40,624 nt of DNA from an uncultured Bacteroidales bacterium. Its GTDB lineage: Bacteria; Bacteroidota; Bacteroidia; Bacteroidales; Muribaculaceae. Location: assembly GCA_949285735.1 (NCBI GenBank), contig CASEAQ010000020.1, forward strand, positions 1 to 40,624, read 5' to 3'. A program made the translations under genes and the position numbers. Under the pieces are notes generated by a model. The model was given only the letters and a program-made list of their open reading frames with translations, made no database searches and had not been told where the DNA came from. Below are positions 32,336 to 40,471 of the stretch, piece by piece (the stretch's first letter is position 1; each line of letters starts with the position of its first letter).

Positions 32336-34378
32336 TTAGAAAACAACTTTGGTGGTCTTGCAAGCGGTCTCGGTTTCGACCCTCACGAGATACATTCCAT
32401 CATAGTCGGCGCAGTTGATAGTTGCCGAGCCTGAGATTGCAATTGTGGCAACTTGGTTGCCTGCAACATTGTAGATGGTGACAGTGGCTGCACTTTCGGC
32501 ATTGACGTTAAGCACGTCGCCAGCTGCCCACACATTGATTCCGTCATTGTTGGCGATTTCCTCTACGCCCGTACCGCTACCGCCGACGGGGATAAATTTG
32601 CTCACTTGCTTGGAACCGTCAACCGATTGCACATAGGCTTGCTTGATGTCGGCAATTGGGATATTGACAGTGTAGCTGTTGCCATATACCAAGTTTTGCA
32701 GCATGGCAACCTTGAGTGCGCCGGTTTCGACGTCGGCAGGAACAAGCGAAACTATTTCACCATTGTTCTTCTCGATAACCACATTGTAGCGAAGGCGGTC
32801 GTTGGGGGTGACATCATCACTGCCGTTGCCCCATGTAATCTTCACGCCATTGCCCTCGGCTGCCATCTCAACGCTCGACGGACCTTCGGGTGCATTGTTG
32901 GTAGGATATTCGTGAGTGTTGAAGTCGGCATCTTCATATATACCAGTGTTGTGGAACAATGCGAACTTGTGACCGTTATCACGGTAGCCCATGCCGAAAA
33001 AGTCGAGGTAGCCGTCGCCGTCATAGTCCCAAAATTCCATCGAGCTACCGCTGCGGAAGTCGGCCTTATTGGTCGAGTTGTCTTCGGTGAATGTCATGTC
33101 GCCGTTGTTCATGATGAAGTCGGTCATTGCACCTGCGCCTTCACCAGTTACTATTATGTCCATGTAGCCGTTCCCGTCAAGGTCAACAATGTCGGTAGCG
33201 TTACCCTTAACTGCGCCCACGCTGATGCCAGACTCGCTTGCCGGAACACGTTGGAATTGAGATTCCGGGAAGTTTACGAGGTCGATATCTGCATTTTCAG
33301 GGTCATTGCCACGGTTGAGCAGGATGTCGGCTGTACGGCCCCAGTTGCTTCCATCGTATGTTTCACCGCATACAAACAAGTCGAGCCAGCCATCGTTATT
33401 GAAATCTGCCCACATGAGCATACCTTTTTGTGTACCAGGTTGGTTAGGCAAGTAGTCGTAGGTAGGATCGTATGCAGCCATATCCAAGCATAGGAATGTG
33501 TCATCGCCGTTGTTGCGGCAAATGATAGTGGCTACACCGCCTACAGTGTCGCTCCAGCCATTGATGGCGAAATCGGGGTAACCATCGTTGTTGAAGTCGC
33601 CCCAAGCGATGGAACCTGAAGAAAGTGCCAAATCATAAGATGCACCCATCCAATCAATGTAGGTGGTGGCAGGATCGAGCAATGAGAACGTGCCGTCGCC
33701 ATTATTCTTGTAGAGCGATACAAAACGTTCACCGTCTGTAATACCAGTCAAGGCGAGGTCTTGGTATCCGTCACGGTTGAAATCGACAACGGTGGTGATG
33801 CCGCTGTAAAGGCATTCCTGCTCAGTGCCGATAACCTGCAATCCGCTGTTTTCAACAAGTGTGAATGTGCCATCGCCGTTGCCACGGTAGAGATTGATGA
33901 ACAAGTCGGCCGAAGCAGTGGAATTTTCAGCTTCAGCTCCTTCCTTGATACCACGTTGGACGACATCGATGTTGCCATCGTTGTTGTAGTCGATATAAGC
34001 AATAGTTACATTGTTGGTACCGCGTGTGTCGCCTGCCGGGCAAGCATTGCCGTCGCTGCGTTGATAGAATGGCAGGTTTTGGATTTCGGTGAAAGTGCCA
34101 TTGTTGTTGGTCCATCCATAAATGTGGGAGTGCCAGCCGGCAGCTGTGGTGTTGCCCACGACGAACAAGTCCATCTGCCCGTCGTTGTTCACATCAGCCC
34201 ACATTGCATTGCCGCGGAACATATCGGTGTGCCATTGCCCCGGAGTGGCATCGGTGGCATCCGAAGAAATAAATTGCGGATCTTCCTCGAAAAGGGGAAC
34301 CATCTGCGCATTGGCAGAAACTGCGAACATTGACATGATGCCAATGCCGAGCATCGTTCTTGAGAAATTTTTGTCCAT
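32336..34378 (-). CDS. FG-GAP/VCBS seven-bladed propeller protein with T9SS sorting domain
   Basis: The 680-residue protein has a signal peptide ending at ANA. Seven calcium-binding-type motifs of the form D-x-(N/D)-x-DG or close variants (for example DVNNDGQMD, DYNNDGNID, DFNRDGYQD, DFNNDGYPD, DFNNDGWLD, DLDGNGYMD, DYDGDGYLD) recur roughly every 50-70 residues, matching a complete integrin-like propeller. A fibronectin-III-like domain (~490-600) and a C-terminal type A T9SS sorting domain (~615-680, VTIYNVAGNQVAT ... YLVRVETE) follow. It is the first gene of the SusCD operon, directly behind the regulated promoter. I infer an extracellular glycan- or matrix-binding role, comparable to a surface glycan-binding protein. 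No catalytic residues are recognised. Confidence 0.85.
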   Translation of the reverse strand: MDKNFSRTMLGIGIMSMFAVSANAQMVPLFEEDPQFISSDATDATPGQWHTDMFRGNAMWADVNNDGQMDLFVVGNTTAAGWHSHIYGWTNNNGTFTEIQNLPFYQRSDGNACPAGDTRGTNNVTIAYIDYNNDGNIDVVQRGIKEGAEAENSTASADLFINLYRGNGDGTFTLVENSGLQVIGTEQECLYSGITTVVDFNRDGYQDLALTGITDGERFVSLYKNNGDGTFSLLDPATTYIDWMGASYDLALSSGSIAWGDFNNDGYPDFAINGWSDTVGGVATIICRNNGDDTFLCLDMAAYDPTYDYLPNQPGTQKGMLMWADFNNDGWLDLFVCGETYDGSNWGRTADILLNRGNDPENADIDLVNFPESQFQRVPASESGISVGAVKGNATDIVDLDGNGYMDIIVTGEGAGAMTDFIMNNGDMTFTEDNSTNKADFRSGSSMEFWDYDGDGYLDFFGMGYRDNGHKFALFHNTGIYEDADFNTHEYPTNNAPEGPSSVEMAAEGNGVKITWGNGSDDVTPNDRLRYNVVIEKNNGEIVSLVPADVETGALKVAMLQNLVYGNSYTVNIPIADIKQAYVQSVDGSKQVSKFIPVGGSGTGVEEIANNDGINVWAAGDVLNVNAESAATVTIYNVAGNQVATIAISGSATINCADYDGMYLVRVETETACKTTKVVF

Positions 34379-34428
34379 AAGAAATGTTATTAAGTTTAGG
34401 TTTATGTGTCATTGCTTTTGTGACGATG

Positions 34429-34456
34429 CAAAGTTATTTTTCAATAGTTTAACAAA
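34429..34456 (-). promoter_or_regulatory. Promoter of the FG-GAP-SusCD-glycosidase operon
   Basis: The minus strand reads TAACTTTG at 34436-34429, a full TAnnTTTG match 51 bases before the start codon. A TTTG lies at 34456-34453, giving a 16-base spacer, shorter than the usual ~19, so the -33 is suboptimal. The tandem repeats upstream suggest activator dependence. Confidence 0.6.
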
Positions 34457-34517
34457 TAAGAACGTTCTCGGCAATAATCAACAATTTTGCAGCAATTACA
34501 GCCGTCACGGGTTGCAA

Positions 34518-34565
34518 TTGACGCATTTGTGCAGTGGGGTGACGCATTTGCACCAATTGCGTCAC
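34518..34565. promoter_or_regulatory. Tandem 21-bp-spaced direct repeat, candidate HTCS operator (copy B)
   Basis: TTGACGCATTTGT starts at 34518 and GTGACGCATTTGC at 34539, exactly 21 bp apart. The CGCATTTG core begins 86 bp upstream of the -7 box, 11 bp further than in the GH95 promoter, about one helical turn. A reversed TGCGTCAC (34558-34565) forms an 8-bp inverted repeat with GTGACGCA of the second copy. The four copies in the two promoters share TTGRCGCATTTGT with at most two differences. Confidence 0.7.
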
Positions 34566-34671
34566 AAAATTTGCATCATTATATGGGTGTTTTCCAGTCG
34601 CGCGAGACATAATATATGGGGTATGCTTGCGGCATATCCGGCAATGTGTGGGATGTGAATGTTTGGGAGTG

Positions 34672-35025
34672 TTAAAAGTGGAGGGTGATGGAGACGGCGG
34701 CGATTTGGCACTTGAAGGGGGGCGTGAGCTTCGACACGGTGATGCTGCCGCCCTCGATGAGCGGGAATCGGGAGCGCAGGGCGCGGATTATGCGACCGGC
34801 GATGTGTTCGAGCAGTTGTGAGGGGCGTGCCATTTCGGCTGCCACGATGTCGTATGCCTCGGCATAGTTGAGCGTGTCGGCGAGGTTGTCGCTTTGCGAT
34901 GCTTTTTCCAATGGGTAGCGCAGTTGCAGGGTGACTTCGAAGTCGTTGCCCACGCGCCGCTCTTGCTCCAGCACGCCGTGGTGGGCGTGGAACTGCATTC
35001 GTTCTAATGTTATGGTGCCTGTCAT
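34672..35025 (-). CDS. folB: Dihydroneopterin aldolase
   Basis: The 117-residue protein matches FolB, which cleaves 7,8-dihydroneopterin to 6-hydroxymethyl-dihydropterin in folate synthesis. LERMQFHAHHGVLEQER at the N-terminus carries the conserved Glu (Glu20 to Glu22 region) and KLTPPFKCQIAAVSI near the end carries the catalytic-type Lys105. Length is normal and no signal peptide is present. ATG at 35025 overlaps the stop of the upstream lipoprotein gene as ATGA, so the two are coupled. The longer upstream frame is only the shadow of that gene. Between the stop and the operator region I see just a weak hairpin near 34618-34638. Confidence 0.93.
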   Translation of the reverse strand: MTGTITLERMQFHAHHGVLEQERRVGNDFEVTLQLRYPLEKASQSDNLADTLNYAEAYDIVAAEMARPSQLLEHIAGRIIRALRSRFPLIEGGSITVSKLTPPFKCQIAAVSITLHF

Positions 35026-36461
35026 TGTTCGGGAGTCGTTTCGGTGTTGTCGGGATTGACCCAAGTGTAGGCACCGATGTCGATGCCACCGTTGATGAAG
35101 CGGTTCACGCCGTAGCGGTCGGTTTCGGCACCCTCGGGCAGCAGCGACGCATCGCCGCTGCCGATGGCATCGCTTTCGGGCTTGAGGCGGTAGTCGAAGA
35201 TATATTCTTCGCGGACGGTGTAGAAGAGCGGGTCGCCTCCCCACACGCAATTGATGAAGTTGTTGTCGTCGCTACCGTCTGCTCCAAACAGGCAGTTGCG
35301 TATGAGTACCGTCGAGCCTGTGAGGTCGCCCGGGGTGATTTCGGAGGCGTTGCCATAGAAGATGCAATTGTCGAAAGTGCCGTCCATCAATGGCGCCGAG
35401 CCGTCGCTGTCGTCGGGCAGCAGGTAGTTGAGCGTGAGTATCGAGCCTGTGATTACGTCAAACAGGTAGTAGTTGGCAAATGTGCATTGTGCAAACTTGG
35501 CATATCCGCCCGTGAGCGCGACGACTGCCTCGGCGGCATCTGAAAACTCGCAGCCGGTAGCTTCGACCCAGGCGTGGCGCGAAGTGAGCACCGACGACGA
35601 TGAGTTGTGCAACACGCTGTTGAAGAGGTATAGCTTGCGTTGCCCGATTCCCGTCGAGTCGATGACCACGCCCGACGACGAGCCGCGCATGTTCACGTAG
35701 CGCATCTCGTTGCCCGACGACGAGGCTGTGAAGCGTATTCCATCCCATTGCCCCGACATGATGTCGTAGTCGGAGCCGCCGACTACGTTGTCGAGCCTGT
35801 CGCCGCGCAGGTTGATTTCGTTGCCTTGCTCTCCGGCGGCAACCAGTGTGCCGTCAACCACCATGCCGCTCTTGTCGTGGAACATGAGTGTGGTGCCGGC
35901 ATCGAGGGTGAGTGTCGCCCCCTGGGCAACGCGCAGGGTGTCGTAGATGACGTAGGGCTTTATTCCCGACAGGTGGGTGTCGGTGTCGATTACGGGCGAG
36001 TGCAGGCGAGTCACGTCTTGCCCCCATGCGGTGAGCACAACTTGCTGTTCCACGCCGTTGGTGACGAAACGTATCTTGTCTTCCATTTCAACGGGGAGGT
36101 CGTCGCCAGTGGGGTTGATGTAGGCTTCAACGAAGATGAAGATGCTGTCCTCGCCACGGATTTCGACATTGCTGAACGACTCGCTGCTGACGCCATCGAC
36201 GTTGAGGTAGAACCGCACTTGCGAACTGCCGTCGAGGGTTATCGATGAGATGTTGACCATCTTCTTGTGGCGGTTGTAAACCATGAAACGGCGTGTTGCC
36301 GTGCCCTCCTCGGTGAGCACGGTGTCGAATGCGAGCGTGTCGGTCGAAAATTCCAGCACGTCGCTGTTGCTTGTGGTGAAGTCATCTTCGATGCACGAAG
36401 TCAGTGCCATGAAGGCAATGGCGGCAAAGATGAGAATGACAGTGTGCAAACTACTTTTCAT
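35022..36461 (-). CDS. Putative lipoprotein with right-handed beta-helix-like repeats
   Basis: The 479-residue protein has a lipoprotein signal (IAFMALTSC, Cys23). Residues ~30-160 look like one or two immunoglobulin-like domains (LEFSTDTLAFDTVLTEEG...). Residues ~165-440 consist of short beta-rich turns (GATLTLDAGTTLMFHD, MVVDGTLVAAG, NEINLRGDRLD, MRYVNMRGSSSGVVI) like a parallel beta-helix. The end, IDIGAYTW, resembles the closing motif of such proteins. ATG at 36461 is chosen over GTG at 36467. It is a conserved-looking Bacteroidales envelope protein, probably structural or polysaccharide-binding; I do not recognise a specific function. It overlaps folB by four bases. Confidence 0.8.
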   Translation of the reverse strand: MKSSLHTVILIFAAIAFMALTSCIEDDFTTSNSDVLEFSTDTLAFDTVLTEEGTATRRFMVYNRHKKMVNISSITLDGSSQVRFYLNVDGVSSESFSNVEIRGEDSIFIFVEAYINPTGDDLPVEMEDKIRFVTNGVEQQVVLTAWGQDVTRLHSPVIDTDTHLSGIKPYVIYDTLRVAQGATLTLDAGTTLMFHDKSGMVVDGTLVAAGEQGNEINLRGDRLDNVVGGSDYDIMSGQWDGIRFTASSSGNEMRYVNMRGSSSGVVIDSTGIGQRKLYLFNSVLHNSSSSVLTSRHAWVEATGCEFSDAAEAVVALTGGYAKFAQCTFANYYLFDVITGSILTLNYLLPDDSDGSAPLMDGTFDNCIFYGNASEITPGDLTGSTVLIRNCLFGADGSDDNNFINCVWGGDPLFYTVREEYIFDYRLKPESDAIGSGDASLLPEGAETDRYGVNRFINGGIDIGAYTWVNPDNTETTPEQ

Positions 36462-36477
36462 AATCACATATAATAAC

Positions 36478-36510
36478 GCATGGCAGTGCCTTTTTATTAC
36501 ACTGCCATGC
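36478..36510. terminator. Perfect 11-bp hairpin between two lipoprotein genes
   Basis: GCATGGCAGTG (36478-36488) pairs perfectly with 36500-36510 around the loop CCTTTTTATTA. No T-run follows the stem on either strand. On the minus strand it lies after the coiled-coil lipoprotein gene and 16 bases before the beta-helix lipoprotein, so it may separate two transcription units or act in the leader of the second. Confidence 0.55.
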
Positions 36511-36545
36511 GCATCATGCCGGTTTTAAACAAGCCCCGTATGGAA

Positions 36546-37418
36546 TCAGTCGATTTGTACGACCAGGAAGTTGGAGAGCGACCAGAATTTTGCCGGATTG
36601 GTGATGACGAGTGTCTTCACGCCTTCGTTGTCGGCAATTTCGTATGAGTCCTCGGGGTGCTTGGTGTAAACTTTGGCTTTCTTTGAATGCAAAGGTATCT
36701 CGGTGAGCGACCGCTTGTCGGCTTTTGTGAAATATGTGATTTCGTAGTCGGCTTCCAGTACCTTGGTCTTGCGCAAGAATCCAGTTTCGATGATTTTGTT
36801 GTCCTTGAGCTCGCTCTTCGAGCCAATCACGTAGTAGCACGTGTTGAGTTCGTTGGCAAGGAGTTCCGATTTTTCTTCGGCGATTTCTTTTTGTTCGGTG
36901 ATGGCTTGGTTTGCCACGTTGAGCGAATCGACAGCGGTATTAAGCACCTGTATCTCGATTTTTGCCTTGCGCAACTCTTCTGCCATTTGTGCTATTGTGG
37001 CTTCTTGCTCGGCAAGTTGCTTTTTCAGCCCGTCGATGGTTTCTTGCAACTTAGAGTTGTCGCCCGACGAGTTTTTAATGCGGCGTTCGAGCGATGCGAG
37101 CTTTTCGCGGCGGTCTTTCAACGCTTTCTGGATAAGCATCATGTTGTCCATGATTTCCTGCCTCTTGTTGCGAGTTTCATTGTTCAGGTTGGAGGTGGAG
37201 ATTATCTTTTCCATGTCGCGAATTTGCATCATTCCGTTGTTGATGTCGTTGATGAGGCTCAATAGGCTGTCTTTTTCGGCATTTGCCATCAGCAGTGAGT
37301 CGTTGAGTTCTGCCACGATGTTGCTTTCTGTGGCATTGCTATCGGTCTTGTTGCTGTCGTTGCAAGCAGCGAGGCACATGAGTCCTGCGGCTGCAAAAAA
37401 TAAGATAGTCTTTTTCAT
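36546..37418 (-). CDS. Coiled-coil lipoprotein of unknown function
   Basis: The 290-residue protein has a lipoprotein signal (GLMCLAAC, Cys19) and a long charged alpha-helical stretch (~30-195) with heptad-like Leu/Ile spacing (KLQETIDGLKKQLAEQEATI and onward). A compact C-terminal domain (~200-290) contains CYYVIGSKSELKDNKIIETG and LVITNPAKFWSLSNFLVVQID. This layout occurs in uncharacterised Bacteroidales lipoproteins. It would sit in a membrane with the coiled coil projecting. Its ATG overlaps the rsmI stop (ATGA), so its translation is tied to rsmI. Function not recognised. Confidence 0.82.
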   Translation of the reverse strand: MKKTILFFAAAGLMCLAACNDSNKTDSNATESNIVAELNDSLLMANAEKDSLLSLINDINNGMMQIRDMEKIISTSNLNNETRNKRQEIMDNMMLIQKALKDRREKLASLERRIKNSSGDNSKLQETIDGLKKQLAEQEATIAQMAEELRKAKIEIQVLNTAVDSLNVANQAITEQKEIAEEKSELLANELNTCYYVIGSKSELKDNKIIETGFLRKTKVLEADYEITYFTKADKRSLTEIPLHSKKAKVYTKHPEDSYEIADNEGVKTLVITNPAKFWSLSNFLVVQID

Positions 37419-38170
37419 TGTTCCGATTGTTTAAAAATTTGTTGTGTATTGTGATTTTTGAATTGTGCGTATTTGTCGATTTTCACGTTTTCGGCAGGTT
37501 CTTTGCCGGCTACGATTATCACTATTTCGCCACGAGGCTCGTTGGCGGTGAAGTATTCGGCAAGTTCGGCAAGGGTGCCGTTGTGGGTGGTGTTGTGCAA
37601 TTTCGATATTTCTCGGCTCACCGATGCCTCGCGCTCGCCGCCAAATGCTTCTGCCAGTTGCTTGAGCGTCTTGAGCAGGCGCATTGGTGACTCGTAGAAG
37701 ATCATTGTGCGTGGCTCTTCGGCAAGTTGGGCGAGCCTTGTCGCCCTTCCCTTTTTCTGCGGCAGGAATCCCTCGAAGCAGAAACGGTCGCAAGGCAGCC
37801 CCGAGTTGACAAGTGCCGGAATGAGGGCTGTGGCTCCTGGCAGAGTCTCCACCTCGATGCCGCAACGGCGGCATTCGCGCACGAGCAGGAAGCCTGGGTC
37901 GGATATAGCCGGAGTGCCGGCATCGCTCACGAGGGCGACGGTTTCTCCTCCTTGCAGGCGCGACACCAATGCTGGCAACGTGTCGTGCTCGTTAAACTTG
38001 TGATGGCTCTGCATTCGGGTTTCTATGCCGAAGTGCTTCATCAGCACGCCCGATGTGCGAGTGTCCTCGGCAAGGACGCAGTCGGCATCCTTCAGCACTG
38101 CGATGGCTCGCGGTGTCATGTCGTCGAGGTTGCCGACGGGTGTCGGCACTATGTATAGCTTTCCTGACAT
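37415..38170 (-). CDS. rsmI: 16S rRNA (cytidine1402-2'-O)-methyltransferase
   Basis: The 251-residue protein is a clear RsmI, which 2'-O-methylates C1402 of 16S rRNA in the ribosomal decoding centre using S-adenosylmethionine. The family blocks TPVGNLDDMTPRA, AEDTRTSGVLM, HHKFNEHD, LVSDAGTPAISDPG and PGATALIPALVNSGLP appear in order. It is slightly shorter than the ~285 residues of E. coli RsmI, lacking part of the C-terminal domain, as often in Bacteroidetes. It lies 10 bases after the acidic protein gene and overlaps the coiled-coil lipoprotein gene by 4 bases. Confidence 0.96.
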   Translation of the reverse strand: MSGKLYIVPTPVGNLDDMTPRAIAVLKDADCVLAEDTRTSGVLMKHFGIETRMQSHHKFNEHDTLPALVSRLQGGETVALVSDAGTPAISDPGFLLVRECRRCGIEVETLPGATALIPALVNSGLPCDRFCFEGFLPQKKGRATRLAQLAEEPRTMIFYESPMRLLKTLKQLAEAFGGEREASVSREISKLHNTTHNGTLAELAEYFTANEPRGEIVIIVAGKEPAENVKIDKYAQFKNHNTQQIFKQSEQ

Positions 38171-38180
38171 GGCGGTGGGA

Positions 38181-39050
38181 TTATTTTGCGTAGAAGTGGT
38201 TGCGAATGATAGCCATGAAGTCGGTGACTTCGGGCGATTGCTTGTCCCAGTTGAGCATGTCGTAGAAGTATTCTTCTGCCTCGGCGTATGATTGCATGGC
38301 TTCGACCAAGTTGAGAGCGTCGTTCATCTCGATGTCGCTGTTGCCAAACAGTTCGCGGCGGTAGCGGAAGCGGTCGTTGATGGTGAATGCCTTTTTCAGG
38401 TCGCGGCTCATGTTGCGTTGCAACGCTTCATCTACAGTCACTGCGGCTGGCGTGTCGTTGATGTTGTCTGGTGCCGGCAGGGGGTAGGTTTCCTCTGTGG
38501 CTGTTTCTTCTTTGTCATCGATGGTGGCTGGCTCGTATTCTTCCTGTTGCTCCTTTTCTTCGATGGCGACCTTTGGCGGTTCAACGTAGTCGAACGTCAT
38601 TTCGGCTGCCGGTTCTTCGGGACAATCGTGCTGGCTGCTTCCATCGTCTTCGACTTCGGTCAAGATGGGGGAGGCAATTTCTTCCTCAGCCTCCTTGTCT
38701 TCCTCATTGGGTGCAGGTGTTTCTACAGTCACTTCGGCAAGCGGGGGCTCGTCATAAGGCATCTGCCCGCTTACGGCTGGGGTAGGTTCTGCCTGGACAG
38801 TGGCTTCTGCCTGGAAGGCGGCAGGTTCTTGCTCGACGGGAGTAGTTGCTGCCGCCTCTTGAGACTCTTCGACATTCGATTCTGTTGTTTCAGCCGATTC
38901 GACGTCGAGTGCCGCGCCTATCTCGGCAGTCTTGTCACGCATCATTTGCAGCAGGATTTCGAGGTCGGTGCCGTCGCGCCTTGCAACCAGCACAAGACCT
39001 TCGAGCTCATAGATGTGCTTTAATATATCGTTAAAGAAGGTGTGTTCCAT
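38181..39050 (-). CDS. Acidic low-complexity protein with conserved ends, unknown function
   Basis: The 289-residue protein has a short N-terminal helical region (HTFFNDILKHIYELEGLVLVA, about residues 3-23), a long Glu/Pro/Ala/Thr-rich disordered centre (~45-215) and a folded-looking C-terminal segment (~220-289, KKAFTINDRFRYRRELFGNS ... YFYDMLNWDK). No signal peptide is seen. The ends look conserved while the centre looks like a variable linker, so it may tether two small domains or partners in the cytoplasm. It is the first gene of the rsmI operon, with a TATGTTTG box upstream. I do not recognise a function. Confidence 0.8.
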   Translation of the reverse strand: MEHTFFNDILKHIYELEGLVLVARRDGTDLEILLQMMRDKTAEIGAALDVESAETTESNVEESQEAAATTPVEQEPAAFQAEATVQAEPTPAVSGQMPYDEPPLAEVTVETPAPNEEDKEAEEEIASPILTEVEDDGSSQHDCPEEPAAEMTFDYVEPPKVAIEEKEQQEEYEPATIDDKEETATEETYPLPAPDNINDTPAAVTVDEALQRNMSRDLKKAFTINDRFRYRRELFGNSDIEMNDALNLVEAMQSYAEAEEYFYDMLNWDKQSPEVTDFMAIIRNHFYAK

Positions 39051-39121
39051 AAAGGTTCAATTTTTTTCTGTATTAGCCCTGCAAGGAGGATTGTGCATGA
39101 GCCTTCTTAGCAGAACATACG

Positions 39122-39129
39122 CAAACATA
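39122..39129 (-). promoter_or_regulatory. -7 box (TATGTTTG) of the rsmI operon
   Basis: The minus strand reads TATGTTTG, matching TAnnTTTG, 71 bases before the acidic protein start. No clear TTTG lies about 19 bases further upstream. Confidence 0.4.
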
Positions 39130-39212
39130 TTAATAAAATTTCGATTATGATTATTATTATGCTTAAAAAAAGTTTTAACGGCTAAAATTTCCCGTCATCG
39201 GGCATTTTATGT

Positions 39213-39220
39213 TAATTTTG
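39213..39220 (+). promoter_or_regulatory. -7 box (TAATTTTG) of sdaA
   Basis: TAATTTTG matches TAnnTTTG and ends 33 bases before the chosen sdaA ATG at 39254. Its position makes the longer frame from 39209, which would overlap the promoter, unlikely. The -33 element is not clear. Confidence 0.5.
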
Positions 39221-39253
39221 CGGATAGGGCAAATACACAAAAACAATTGTGTT

Positions 39254-40471
39254 ATGAAATCGATAAAAGAATTATACAGGATAGGCACGGGGCCGTCGAG
39301 CAGCCACACGATGGGCCCGCGCAAAGCCGCCGAGATTTATTGCAAGCGGCACCCTCGCGCTTGCGGATTCAGGGTAACGCTTTATGGCAGCCTTGCCGCT
39401 ACGGGCAAGGGGCACATGACCAATGTGGCGATTAGCGACGTGCTGTTGCCGGTGGCACCGGTCGAGATAATATGGCAGCCTAAGGTGTTTTTGCCGTTCC
39501 ACCCCAATGGAATGAAGTTTGCCGCGCTCGACCAGGATGGCGAGGAAATTGACCCGTGGACGGTGTTTAGCATCGGTGGCGGCGCGCTTGCCGAGGAGGG
39601 CGACGGACACGACACGGTGAATACGCCCGATGTGTATGAGATGTGCCATCTGTCGGAGATACTTGCATGGTGCGAGCGCACGGGCAAAAGTTATTGGGAA
39701 TATGTGCAGCAGTGTGAGGAGAGCGACATTTGGGATTACCTGCGCGAGGTGTGGAAGACGATGCAGGAGTCGGTTCGCCGTGGTCTCGATGCCGAGGGTG
39801 TGTTGCCGGGACCTCTCAACCTGAGGCGCAAGGCATCTACCTATTATATAAAGGCGAGTGGCTACCGGGCTTCGTTGCAGTCGCGCGGACTGGTGTTTGC
39901 CTATGCGTTGGCAGTGAGCGAGGAGAATGCTTCGGGCGGCGTGATTGTCACTGCGCCCACTTGCGGCTCGTGTGGCGTGGTGCCGGCGGTGCTCTACCAC
40001 TTGCAGCAAAGCCGCGACTTCAGCGACACTCGCATATTGAGGGCGTTGGCGACAGCCGGGCTTGTCGGCAACATCGTCAAGCACAATGCCTCGATTTCGG
40101 GCGCAGAAGCTGGTTGCCAAGCCGAGGTGGGAACAGCCTGCTCTATGGCTTCGGCGGCTGCCAACCAGCTTTTTGGCGGCAGTCCGTCGCAGATAGAGTA
40201 TGCTGCCGAGATGGGGCTTGAACACCATTTGGGCATGACTTGCGACCCCGTGTGTGGACTGGTGCAAATCCCCTGCATAGAGCGTAATGCGTATGCCGCT
40301 GCCCGTGCACTCGATGCCAACTTGTATTCGTCGTTCACCGACGGGCGGCATCGTGTGTCGTTCGACCGCGTGGTTGAAGTGATGAAAGAAACGGGCAACG
40401 ACCTCCCCTCGCTTTACAAAGAAACCAGCGAAGGCGGGCTTGCCAAAGACTATCACCCCCAAGATACCTAA
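39254..40471 (+). CDS. sdaA: L-serine dehydratase (L-serine ammonia-lyase), iron-sulfur type
   Basis: The 405-residue single-chain protein converts L-serine to pyruvate and ammonia in the cytoplasm. It opens with SIKELYRIGTGPSSSHTMGPRKAA, the family start. The 4Fe-4S ligands are Cys288 (GCQAEVG), Cys330 and Cys341 (CDPVCGLVQIPC). Their spacings of 42 and 11 equal those of the Legionella enzyme (343/385/396, from memory). It is shorter than E. coli SdaA (454) but near the usual Bacteroidales size. The start at 39254 is preferred to a frame opening at 39209 because it lies just after the promoter box and aligns with the family start. It stands alone, divergent from the rsmI operon. Confidence 0.96.
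   Translation: MKSIKELYRIGTGPSSSHTMGPRKAAEIYCKRHPRACGFRVTLYGSLAATGKGHMTNVAISDVLLPVAPVEIIWQPKVFLPFHPNGMKFAALDQDGEEIDPWTVFSIGGGALAEEGDGHDTVNTPDVYEMCHLSEILAWCERTGKSYWEYVQQCEESDIWDYLREVWKTMQESVRRGLDAEGVLPGPLNLRRKASTYYIKASGYRASLQSRGLVFAYALAVSEENASGGVIVTAPTCGSCGVVPAVLYHLQQSRDFSDTRILRALATAGLVGNIVKHNASISGAEAGCQAEVGTACSMASAAANQLFGGSPSQIEYAAEMGLEHHLGMTCDPVCGLVQIPCIERNAYAAARALDANLYSSFTDGRHRVSFDRVVEVMKETGNDLPSLYKETSEGGLAKDYHPQDT

Noticed and set aside
34618-34638. Terminator after folB
   Set aside because: The stem is only about 8 bp with a wobble and lacks a T-run on the minus strand; too weak to call.
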